Below, in pieces: positions 36,061-45,400 of a stretch of 64,000 nucleotides of DNA. Position numbers and translations under genes: made by a program. Origin of the DNA: Desulfoscipio sp. XC116 (lineage in GTDB: Bacteria; Bacillota; Desulfotomaculia; Desulfotomaculales; Desulfallaceae); assembly GCF_039851975.1 (NCBI RefSeq), contig NZ_CP156660.1, positions 744,001 through 808,000 of the forward strand, read 5' to 3'. The notes beneath the pieces were generated by a model that was not told the origin of the DNA, ran no database searches, and saw only the letters and a list, made by a program, of their open reading frames with translations. The first letter of the stretch is position 1. The number at the start of each line of letters is the position of its first letter.

Positions 36061-36843
36061 ATGGAATTTGAAAATATTAAGCTGGCCAGAGACGGGCATA
36101 TTGCTGTAATGGCGTTTAACCGCCCCCGGGCCATGAATGCCATCAGCACCCAAACAGCTCGGGAGATCTTGGCTGCATTAGAAGAGCTGGAACAGGACGA
36201 CAAAGTTTTTGCCGCTGTTCTTACAGCTGAGGGAGATAGGGCTTTCTGTGTGGGAGCCGATTTAAAGGAACGAAAGACTATGACGCGTGAGGAAATGAAA
36301 AAGCAGAGGGCTTTATTGGTTAAGACTTTTACAGCTCTAGCTGAGTTTTCCAAACCCATCATAGCTGCCGTTAACGGGTTTGCCTTGGGCGGGGGCTGTG
36401 AATTTGCCCTCTGTTGTGATTTTATCATTGCCTCGGAACAGGCCACTTTCGGGCTGCCGGAAGTGGGCTTGGCAATCATACCGGGTGGCGGCGGCACCCA
36501 ACTGATGCCACGGATAATTGGACGCAACAAAGCCAAAGAATTAATCTTTACCGGCCGGCACATTAGTGCCAAGGATGCTTATGAGATAGGCATGGTCAAT
36601 CATATTGCCCCAGCTGATAAGCTGATGGGAAAAACAATGGAAATTATGCGGGAAATCACCGGGAACGGGCCGGTGGCGTTACGGCAGGCCAAACGGTCAA
36701 TTAACCTGGGCTTTGAGCTGGAACTGCATACAGCGCTGGCGCTAGAGGCAGAGTGTTATAAGGTTTGCCTAACCACTGAGGATCGCGACGAGGGCCTGCT
36801 GGCATTCAATGAAAAGCGTAAGCCGGTGTACAAAGGCAGGTAA
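36061..36843 (+). CDS. Enoyl-CoA hydratase/crotonase family protein
   Basis: A 260-residue crotonase-fold enzyme. It has the oxyanion-hole regions FCVGADLKE and NGFALGGGCEFAL, and both catalytic glutamates of hydratases (in GGGCEFAL and LPEVGLAIIPGGGGTQ). It resembles LiuC/AUH-type methylglutaconyl-CoA hydratases as well as ordinary crotonases. ATG 36061 is preferred over an upstream in-frame start for its position after AGAAAGGA. In the operon it would hydrate the carboxylation product before cleavage by the next enzyme. Confidence 0.88.
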   Translation: MEFENIKLARDGHIAVMAFNRPRAMNAISTQTAREILAALEELEQDDKVFAAVLTAEGDRAFCVGADLKERKTMTREEMKKQRALLVKTFTALAEFSKPIIAAVNGFALGGGCEFALCCDFIIASEQATFGLPEVGLAIIPGGGGTQLMPRIIGRNKAKELIFTGRHISAKDAYEIGMVNHIAPADKLMGKTMEIMREITGNGPVALRQAKRSINLGFELELHTALALEAECYKVCLTTEDRDEGLLAFNEKRKPVYKGR

Positions 36844-36880
36844 CTCCTAAAACATTTAAAAACATCAAGGAGGCATGTGT

Positions 36881-37897
36881 ATGTTTCAATTAAAATATCC
36901 CAATAAAGTTAGAATTGGCGAAATTACCGTCAGGGACGGTTTCCAACATGAGGATTTTACTATTCCCACCCGGGCTAAGTTGTGGGTTTTAGAGGAGCTG
37001 ATTCTGGCCGGCTTTAAAGAAATCGAGGTTAGCAATTTGGGTAATCCCAGAGTGATGCCCCAGTTTGCAGATGCTGATGAACTCTTTAAAATGCTGTATA
37101 ACTCCAGAAGGGTTAAGGAGAAACTGCCGGAAGTAGAACTTACAGCCATAACCATTAGGGAAAAGGCTGTGGACCGCGCCATTGAGTTAAAGCAAAAAGG
37201 CTATGGCCCAACTCGTATTGTGCAAATGGTGTCAACTTCGGCCTCACACATGTATAGAAACTCAGGGCTGGATCACAAGGGCTACTGGAAGATGACCGAA
37301 GAATCTATCAAGAAGGCTCATGATGCGGGAATTAAGGTAAATGGCACCGTTAGTACCATCTGGGGCTGCCCTATTGAAGGGCCGACAGAATTGAAAAAAG
37401 CCGTGGAATTCACTAAAAGGTACCTGGATTTGGGCGCTGACGATATAGAACATGCCGATCACGACGGCTCTGCGCCGCCTAATAAAGTATATGAATATTT
37501 CTCAATGATTCTTGACGCTATGCCCGACCCCAACTTACACGTGGCTCACTTTCATGTAACCAGGGGTTGGGGGCTGGCCAATGTGCTGGCTGCGCTTCAA
37601 GCCGGAATTACCCGTTTTGAAAGTACGATGGGCGGCACCGGCGGCCAGCCGGCTAACTTTGTTGACGGGGCTCCTGTTGCCGGAACCGGTGCTTATTACT
37701 ACCAGGACCCCAATATTGTCGGGTTGGTGTCTACCGAGGACATGGTGGTAATGATGGATGAAATGGGTATTGAAACAGGGGTTGACGTTGACAGGGTATT
37801 AGGAATAGGCCGGATGATGGAAAAGATTCTTAACCGCAGGCTGCGCAGTGAGTGTATTAAGACTGGCCGTATTCCCAAGGAGGTCACCGGATTTTAG
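36881..37897 (+). CDS. HMG-CoA-lyase-like DRE-TIM enzyme lacking the usual catalytic Cys
   Basis: A 338-residue DRE-TIM barrel protein. ITVRDGFQHEDFTIPTRAK and EIEVSNLGNPRVMPQFADA resemble the HMG-CoA lyase start, and HFH at 223-225 keeps the metal-binding His pair. The loop that reads GLGGCP in HMG-CoA lyases here reads GTGGQP, with Gln256 where the catalytic Cys should be, followed by a longer, Tyr-rich insert before STEDMV. It may therefore cleave or condense a related acid by altered chemistry. GGAGG favours ATG 36881 over 36875. Position between crotonase and acetoacetyl-CoA synthetase fits cleavage to acetyl-CoA and acetoacetate. Confidence 0.8.
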   Translation: MFQLKYPNKVRIGEITVRDGFQHEDFTIPTRAKLWVLEELILAGFKEIEVSNLGNPRVMPQFADADELFKMLYNSRRVKEKLPEVELTAITIREKAVDRAIELKQKGYGPTRIVQMVSTSASHMYRNSGLDHKGYWKMTEESIKKAHDAGIKVNGTVSTIWGCPIEGPTELKKAVEFTKRYLDLGADDIEHADHDGSAPPNKVYEYFSMILDAMPDPNLHVAHFHVTRGWGLANVLAALQAGITRFESTMGGTGGQPANFVDGAPVAGTGAYYYQDPNIVGLVSTEDMVVMMDEMGIETGVDVDRVLGIGRMMEKILNRRLRSECIKTGRIPKEVTGF

Positions 37898-38040
37898 TTT
37901 AAATAGTGCTTACGCAAGAAAGATGTGTCATCCCATTAAATAATAAGCGTGAGGTTATTGACTATTGCAACTCAAAAGAGATAGGTACGGCGACATCGGT
38001 ATTATTGACGTTGTCCGGTGCAGATCAAGGAGGAATTAGA

Positions 38041-39996
38041 GTGCATAATTTGCTTTGGTCACCGTCTGAAAAACAGGTAAGCGAAGCCAACATAACTGCT
38101 TTTATTAGATTTATCAATGAGAAGTACGGAAAAATTTTTAATTCCTATAGCGAACTATATGACTGGTCAATTACTGACATCCCCAACTTCTGGGCCGCCA
38201 TGTGGGAATTTGGTGAAATCAGGTTTTCTAAGCCTTATTCCCAGGTGGTGGATAACCTGGATACTATGTTGGAAGCTAAATGGTTTGCCGGGGCTAAGCT
38301 GAATTTTGCGGAAAACCTGCTGCGTTACCGGGATGATCAAACCGCTTTAATTTTTAAAAGCGAAGCTTTGGAACCTATGAGGATAACCTATGCCCAACTG
38401 TATGACCGTGTTGCCCGCCTGGCCCGCTCATTGCGGGATATGGGTATTAAGACCGGTGACCGGGTTGCGGGTTTTATGCCCAATATGATCGAAACGGTTA
38501 TTGCCATGCTGGCCACTGCCAGTATTGGCGCCATCTGGTCGTCCTGCTCCCCTGATTTTGGTATCAAGGGAGTATTGGATCGTTTTGGCCAAATCAGACC
38601 CAAAGTTCTTTTTACCGCCAACGGTTATTATTATAACGGAAAAGCCCATGATTCACTGACCCGTATTTCCGGAGTTCTGAAAGACATCTCTTCCATTCAA
38701 AAAGTAGTGGTGGTCACTTACACTGAAGAAAAACCTGATATCAGCCAAGTTCCCGACTCGGTGTACTTTGACGACTTTATTTCTAAAGAATCCGGTCTGG
38801 AAATTAAGTTTGAACAACTGCCATTTGATCACCCGCTTTATATTATGTATTCCTCCGGGACAACCGGTATCCCCAAGTGTATCATGCACAGTGCCGGCGG
38901 CACTCTGATCCAGCACCTAAAAGAGCTGCTGCTGCACACCAACCTGAAAAGAGAGGATAAAATGTTCTACTTCACAACTTGCGGCTGGATGATGTGGAAC
39001 TGGCTGGTAAGTTCCCTGGCAATTGGAGCCACTGTCCTGCTCTTTGACGGCTCGCCCTTTTACCCGGACTCAGGAACACTGTTTAAGCTTGTCCAGGACG
39101 AAGCAATTACCGTATTCGGGACCAGCGCAAAATATCTGGCCGCTGTTGAAAAGAGTGGTATTAAACCAGGCGGGGAATACGGCCTGGGCAACCTAAGGGC
39201 GGTTCTCTCAACAGGTTCCCCCCTTTCTATTGAGAGCTTTGAATTTGTTTACAAGGACATTAAGAAAGATTTACAGCTTTCTTCCATCTCCGGCGGCACG
39301 GACATTATTTCCTGTTTTGCACTGGGCAACCCAATCGGGCCGGTGTTCGCCGGTGAATTGCAATGCCGCGGTCTGGGCATGAGGGTGGAAGCATTTGACC
39401 TGAACGGCAAACCGGTTTTAAACCGAAAGGGTGAGTTGGTCTGCACTGCACCATTCCCCTCTCAGCCTATTGGTTTCTGGGATGACCCGGAACAAAAAAA
39501 ATACAAGAGTGCGTACTTTGACGTATACGATAATGTGTGGCGCCATGGCGATTATATTGAAATCAATGATAAAACGGGTGGCGTGGTCATTTATGGCCGT
39601 TCCGACGCAACCCTCAACCCCGGAGGCGTCAGAATCGGTACCGCGGAAATCTACCGGCAAGTAGAAACTTTGTCCGAAGTGCTTGACAGCTTGGTGGTAG
39701 GGCAGAACTGGGACAACGATGTTAGGGTTGTCCTGTTCGTTAAGTTAGCCGCAAGCGTGGAGTTAACAAATGAACTGATGAAAAAAATCAAAACTGTTAT
39801 CCGTGTAAACACTACACCCCGCCACGTTCCGGCTAAAATTATAAGCATTAAGGATATCCCATATACCATTAGCGGCAAGAAGGTGGAACTCGCGGTCGGA
39901 AATCTTATTCACGACCAACCCGTGCTGAATAAGGATGCTCTGGCCAATCCCGAGGCGCTTGAATATTACAAGGATATTCCCGAGCTGCGGAACTAA
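38041..39996 (+). CDS. Acetoacetyl-CoA synthetase
   Basis: A 651-residue AMP-forming ligase. The N-terminus LLWSPSEKQV, the ACS-type MYSSGTTGIPKCIMHSAGG, TTCGWMMWNWLVSSLA, the specificity-region SGGTDIISCFALGNP and the ending IPYTISGKKVEL are those of acetoacetyl-CoA synthetases. It converts acetoacetate, ATP and CoA to acetoacetyl-CoA. GTG 38041 is chosen because AAGGAGG (38027-38033) precedes it at 7 nt and this gives the family's length; an upstream in-frame ATG at 37906 lacks a site. It would recapture the acetoacetate released by the preceding lyase-like enzyme. Confidence 0.92.
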   Translation: MHNLLWSPSEKQVSEANITAFIRFINEKYGKIFNSYSELYDWSITDIPNFWAAMWEFGEIRFSKPYSQVVDNLDTMLEAKWFAGAKLNFAENLLRYRDDQTALIFKSEALEPMRITYAQLYDRVARLARSLRDMGIKTGDRVAGFMPNMIETVIAMLATASIGAIWSSCSPDFGIKGVLDRFGQIRPKVLFTANGYYYNGKAHDSLTRISGVLKDISSIQKVVVVTYTEEKPDISQVPDSVYFDDFISKESGLEIKFEQLPFDHPLYIMYSSGTTGIPKCIMHSAGGTLIQHLKELLLHTNLKREDKMFYFTTCGWMMWNWLVSSLAIGATVLLFDGSPFYPDSGTLFKLVQDEAITVFGTSAKYLAAVEKSGIKPGGEYGLGNLRAVLSTGSPLSIESFEFVYKDIKKDLQLSSISGGTDIISCFALGNPIGPVFAGELQCRGLGMRVEAFDLNGKPVLNRKGELVCTAPFPSQPIGFWDDPEQKKYKSAYFDVYDNVWRHGDYIEINDKTGGVVIYGRSDATLNPGGVRIGTAEIYRQVETLSEVLDSLVVGQNWDNDVRVVLFVKLAASVELTNELMKKIKTVIRVNTTPRHVPAKIISIKDIPYTISGKKVELAVGNLIHDQPVLNKDALANPEALEYYKDIPELRN

Positions 39997-40017
39997 CAGA
40001 TAATAGCTGAGTGCATT

Positions 40018-40082
40018 CGGAACAATAAACCCGTCGCAACTTACCGGTCTTTCGGTTGAGTAAATGGCGGGTTTTATTGTGG
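40018..40082 (+). terminator. Large bidirectional terminator-like hairpin
   Basis: ACAATAAACCCG pairs, with one bulge, with CGGGTTTTATTGT; an inner CTTACCG/CGGTTGAG pairing extends it. It lies about 20 nt after the acetoacetyl-CoA synthetase stop codon and probably ends the sigma-54 operon. The rest of 40083-40355 shows no gene. Confidence 0.6.
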
Positions 40083-40355
40083 CTTTGCAATTAAGTCTTT
40101 GTTTAATTTCTAGATATACTATGTTGTAAAGGTGATCGTTTAACCTGTTGCCGGCCGAGTCTTTACGTTCGCCATTTACGATTGGGGTAAGGTCTTATGG
40201 CAGGATTCAAAAGCAGTAATTAAATTTGGTGTACCGCTAATTCTGGGGATGGTTGTTGATAGAAACGTGATTGATACGATATAATTGACTAAAATCAACT
40301 TGACAAATGACGACAGGATATTGGGAAAACTGCCTTAACTGAAAGGAAATTGTTC

Positions 40356-42401
40356 ATGACTGTTCCACAAAGCGCAAACAATATCATATTTGCCCTGGAT
40401 ATTGGCACAAGGACAGTTATCGGCCTTGTCGGGAGCATGGAGGGTAAAAATTTTAAAATTATCGCCCAGGAATGTATCGAACACGAGGGACGTGCCATGT
40501 ACGACGGTCAGATTCACGATATTCCCCGGGTAGCCGAGGTAGTTGCCGCCGTTAAATCCCGTCTGGAGCGCAAAACCGGCCTAATATTGGATAAAGTGGC
40601 GGTGGCCGCGGCCGGCCGTTCCTTGAAAACCGTTCGCTGCCGGGGGGAAATGGAATACGGCGTAAGCCGGGAAATCGAATCTCTGGACATCCGCGGGTTG
40701 GAACTGGCGGCTCTGCGCCAGGCTCACCAGGAATTGGAACGGGAGGGTGACGGCGCTCCGGATTATTACTGCGTCGGGCATTGTGTGATCACTTACCTGC
40801 TCGACGATCTGCCCGTGTCGAACCTCCTGGGACACGTGGGAGATCGGATAGGCGCTGAGATAGTGGCCACATTCCTGCCGACAACGGTAGTCAACAGCCT
40901 GTATACCGTATTGTGCCGGGTTAATCTGGAACCCGTTCACCTAACTTTGGAACCTATCGCTGCCATTGATGTGGCCATCCCGGAAAATTACCGACTGCTC
41001 AACCTGGCTCTAGTCGATATCGGCGCCGGTACCTCGGACATCGCCATTACCCGTGACGGCACTATTATTGCCTACGGCATGGTGCCCCAGGCAGGCGACG
41101 AAATTACTGAACCGATCGTGGAAAACTTGCTGGTGGAGTTTAACGAGGCGGAAAGAATCAAACGCCTAATTGGCTCAGAGAAAGAGATCACTTATACGGA
41201 CATTATCGGCGTGACCGATACGGTTACCCGGGAAAAGTTAATACAGGTTATTGATCCGGTCCTGGACAGGTTGGCTGACGCCATCGTTAGCAACATATTG
41301 GAATTGAACAGCGGTATACCTCCCAAGTCGGTTTTTTGTATCGGTGGCGGAGCCCGGATTCCCACCTTAACTGAAAAACTGGCCGAACGCTTGCAATTGG
41401 ATAAAGGACGGGTGGTGATCCGGGACAGAAGCTTTGTGCAAAATTTGATCTACGAAAACGCTGATGATTTGCTGGCCGGCCCGGAAGGGGTCACGGCATT
41501 AGGCATCGCCACGGTGGCCCTAACCAGATTGGGTTATGAATTTATGCAGGTCAATATAAATGGTTGCGGTTATAAACTCTTTAACTCCAGGGATATCACC
41601 GTGTCCCAGGCCCTGGGATTGATAGAGTATGATCCCCACTATCTGATTGCCAAAAACGGCCGGGACCTGAAATTCTTCTTAAATGACCGGCCGCATACCG
41701 TGTTTGGCGGCCTGGGACAGCCAGCCCGTATACTGCTTAACGGGCGGGAAGCCAATTTGCAAAGTACCGTACAGGACGGTGACGAAATCTTGGTCATCAA
41801 GGCCGTCTCCGGAGCGGATGCCTTCGCCCGGGTGGCTGATTTTCTGTCGGAGAAAAGAAAACTTATCATCCATTTAAACGGCCGGGATGTAGAATGGACA
41901 GCGCGTCCCTTGTTGAACGGGCAAGAAGCCGGCCCTACCACCGGGCTGCAAAATACCGACCGTTTGGTTATATCACAAACTCCCACGGTGGAGGAAATCG
42001 CCGGCCTTTGCGGGATCGACCTTGCCGGTTGCCAGGTTATGGTCAACGGGCACCGGGTCACGGTTCAAGACACGCTGAGCAACGGAGATAATGTGGAAAT
42101 ACCGGTGCTTAAGCTCCGGGAAAAAGATGACCAGCCGCCCAGCAAAGGCAACAAAGGCGATATACCCGGCATAACATTGACTGTTAACGGGGAAGAAATC
42201 AAACTGTTGGTTGAGAGCGCTATTTTTATTGATATTTTTAATTATATTGATATAGATACCAGCAAACCCCAGGGCATGCTGGTTATGACAATCAATGGTA
42301 ATAGGGCCCAGTACACCGATCCCGTTCGGGATGGAGATCGCATCGATATTTACTGGGACGAAAATGAAGAAAAGACAGTCAATAGGCATATGCATAGTTA
42401 A
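40356..42401 (+). CDS. FtsA-like ATPase with C-terminal beta-grasp-like repeats
   Basis: A 681-residue protein. Residues about 8-395 form an FtsA/actin-type ATPase: FALDIGTRTVIGLVG (phosphate 1), LALVDIGAGTSDIAI (phosphate 2) and SVFCIGGGARIPTLTEKLAE (adenosine). The last 290 residues contain several units of the form NGxx...LxxGDxIxI, for example ILLNGREANLQSTVQDGDEI, VMVNGHRVTVQDTLSNGDNV and MTINGNRAQYTDPVRDGDRI, like ThiS/MoaD-type beta-grasp folds. Ordinary FtsA lacks this tail. It stands apart from ftsZ and may serve a cell-envelope or pilus-type machine. AAAGGA precedes ATG 40356. Confidence 0.82.
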   Translation: MTVPQSANNIIFALDIGTRTVIGLVGSMEGKNFKIIAQECIEHEGRAMYDGQIHDIPRVAEVVAAVKSRLERKTGLILDKVAVAAAGRSLKTVRCRGEMEYGVSREIESLDIRGLELAALRQAHQELEREGDGAPDYYCVGHCVITYLLDDLPVSNLLGHVGDRIGAEIVATFLPTTVVNSLYTVLCRVNLEPVHLTLEPIAAIDVAIPENYRLLNLALVDIGAGTSDIAITRDGTIIAYGMVPQAGDEITEPIVENLLVEFNEAERIKRLIGSEKEITYTDIIGVTDTVTREKLIQVIDPVLDRLADAIVSNILELNSGIPPKSVFCIGGGARIPTLTEKLAERLQLDKGRVVIRDRSFVQNLIYENADDLLAGPEGVTALGIATVALTRLGYEFMQVNINGCGYKLFNSRDITVSQALGLIEYDPHYLIAKNGRDLKFFLNDRPHTVFGGLGQPARILLNGREANLQSTVQDGDEILVIKAVSGADAFARVADFLSEKRKLIIHLNGRDVEWTARPLLNGQEAGPTTGLQNTDRLVISQTPTVEEIAGLCGIDLAGCQVMVNGHRVTVQDTLSNGDNVEIPVLKLREKDDQPPSKGNKGDIPGITLTVNGEEIKLLVESAIFIDIFNYIDIDTSKPQGMLVMTINGNRAQYTDPVRDGDRIDIYWDENEEKTVNRHMHS

Positions 42402-42441
42402 ATGCTAAGACTCGAAGTTCGCAGGGAAGAAAGGTAAGCCC

Positions 42442-45400
42442 ATGGATCACTCGGTTCTCGATCTGTTTCATCCGCTGATCGGCAAATGGTTTATCGAAAA
42501 GGTGGGCTTGCCTGCCGATATTCAGGCCCAAGCCTGGCCCCGCGTTGCCAAAGGCGAGCATGTTTTAATTACGGCTCCTACGGGCAGCGGTAAAACTCTG
42601 ACCGCCTTTCTCTGGTCATTGCAGAAGCTAATTACCGGTGATTGGCCGGGGGGACTGGTACGGGTCTTGTATGTTTCGCCCCTGAAGGCCCTCAATAACG
42701 ATGTGCAGCGCAACCTGTTGAAGCCCCTCGAAGAGCTGCGGGCTTATTTTGCAGAGGCAGGTGAAAGGTTTCCCCCGATGCGGGTACTCACCCGCAGTGG
42801 AGACACCCCGCCAAATGAACGCCGGCAGATGCTGCGCAGGCCGCCCGAAATTCTAATCACCACCCCCGAAAGTCTTAATCTATTGCTTAGTTCCAAAAAC
42901 AACCGCCTGATTTTAAACGGGGTGGAAACGGTTATTCTGGACGAAATCCATGCCGTCCTGGACAGCAAACGGGGCACCCATCTGATCACGGCGGTGGACC
43001 GGCTGGTTCCTTTGGCGGGGGAATTCCAAAGGATTGCCTTATCCGCCACGGTCCGGCCCCTGGAACCGGTCGCTGAATTTGTGGGCGGCCTCAGAGTGCG
43101 GCAAGCCGGTGAGGATTACCGTTATGAAAAGCGGCCGGTGGTTATTCTGCAGTCGATTGTCAAAAAACAATATAACCTGACCGTGGACGCTATTAAACAG
43201 ATTAACGACGGGGCGGAGGGGGAGCAGGATGCTCTCTGGCAGGCATTGGCCGCCGCCTTGACGAAGGTGATTCGCGAGAACAATGCCACCCTGGTGTTTT
43301 GCAATAACCGCCGGACAGTTGAAAAACTGACCCGTTACATTAATGATGCCGCGGGCGAGCCCCTGGTTTATTCCCATCATGGTTCACTGGCCCGGGAACT
43401 TCGCCTGGCGGTGGAACACAAACTTAAATATGGTGAATTGAAAGGGATTGTAGCTACCAATTCTCTTGAATTAGGCATTGATATCGGCGAACTGGATGCG
43501 GTGATTTTGGTGCAAACCCCGCCCTCGCTGACTGCCGCCGTCCAAAGGATTGGTCGGGCCGGTCACGGGGTGGGCCAGGTGAGCCGGGGGACGTTGTACC
43601 CTGTTTTCGGACACGATTTTTTGGAAGCCGCGGTGACTTCACTTAACCTGCCCGCGACTGAAATTGAACCCATCGCTCCTATTGAAGCGCCTTTGGATGT
43701 GCTGGCGCAGGTGCTGTTATCCATGACCGCCGTTCAGACCTGGGACGTGGATGAGCTTTATGCCTTTCTTAAGACCAGTTATCCCTATCGCCATCTGCCC
43801 CGTAAGAGTTATGACCTGCTGTTGGAAATGCTGGCGGGCCGCTATGCGGATACCCGTTTGCGCGAACTCAAGCCCCGCATCATTTGGGATAAACTGGACC
43901 ATACGGTCAAAGCCCGGGACGGGGCGGTCCGCCTGGTTTACCAGGGAGGCGGCACCATCCCCGACAGGGGTTGCTATGACCTCCGCCTGATGGACACCAA
44001 GGCCAAGATAGGTGAGTTGGATGAGGAGTTTGTTTGGGAGCGGAATGTGGGCGAAAGCTTTATGCTGGGTAACCGGGTATGGCGGATTATGCGTGTTACG
44101 CATAATGATGTGGAAGTAGTGCCCGGTGACCGGACAATTAACATCATACCCTTTTGGCGGGCGGAAGAGCAAAACCGGGACTTCTATTTTGCTGAAAAAA
44201 TGGGCCTCTTTTTGGAAGAGGCGGATCGAAATCTGGCAACAGAATGGTTTGCGCATCAGCCGGTGTTCAAAAACACCTGGTCCCCGTGCGCCGTCGAGCG
44301 GCTCATGGCATTTCTCAAAGGGCAAAAAGAAGCGACGGGCCGGCCTTTGCCGCACCGGCATCATATACTAATTGAACACTTTGCCGATCCCCTGAACACG
44401 GCGGACAGCAAACAAGCTATTATTCATACCCTGTGGGGCGGTAAAGTCAACCGGCCTTTGGCCATGGCTTTGGCCGCCGCCTGGGAGCAAAAGTTCGGCT
44501 ATCCCCTGGAGACTTATGTCGGCAATAACAGCGTCATGTTAATGCTGCCCCATAGTTTTGCGCCGCCGGATCTTTTCTCCCTGGTTTCACCCTCCAATCT
44601 GGAGCATCTTTTACGAAGCAAATTGGAGAGTTCAGGCTTTTTCGGCGCTAAATTTAGGGAAAACGCGGGACGTGCCCTGCTGTTGCCCAAGGCCGGTTTT
44701 AAAAAACGCATGCCTCTGTGGCTCAACCGCCTCAGGGCTAAGAAATTAATGGCGGCGGTCACTGCATATGCTGATTTTCCCATTATGCTGGAGACCTGGC
44801 GCAACTGTCTGAAGGATGAATTTGATTTGGAGACAGTCAAACAGCTGCTGGATGAAATAAACGATGGCCGGATCATGATCAGCGAAACAGTTACCCACCG
44901 ACCGTCTCCTTTTGCGTCTGATGTAATTTGGAGCCGGACCAACAAATACATGTATGAAGACGACACACCTCTCTCCGACCGGCGGTCGGGTTTGAGCCGG
45001 GAATTATTGAAAGAGCTGGTGTACGCATCTCATTTGCGGCCCGCAATCCCGGAGGTTTTAGTCCGGGAATTGGACGGTAAGCTTAAGCGGACCGCGCCGG
45101 GGTATGCGCCCCCTGACGGGGAGGAACTATTGCTTTGGATTAAAGAACGCCTTTTTATTCCCGCTGATGAAGCGGCCTCCCTTTTTGCCGCCATGCTAAG
45201 GGATAACCAGGCCGCTGATCTTAATTTAACCTTAGATAAAATTAAGCGCACTTTAGGGGATAAGGTGGCCTGGCTGCACCTGCCGGGGACGGAACAGCCG
45301 GGCTTGTGCGCTCTGGAAATCTTACCGAGGATTGTCGCCTGCCTGGGTGTCGGCTTTTCCGACCTTGCCCTGCGTCCCTTAACTCCTCAGGCTGCGGACG

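Noticed and set aside
37906-38040. N-terminal extension of acetoacetyl-CoA synthetase
   Set aside because: AAGGAGG with 7-nt spacing points to GTG 38041, and the extension does not resemble the family.
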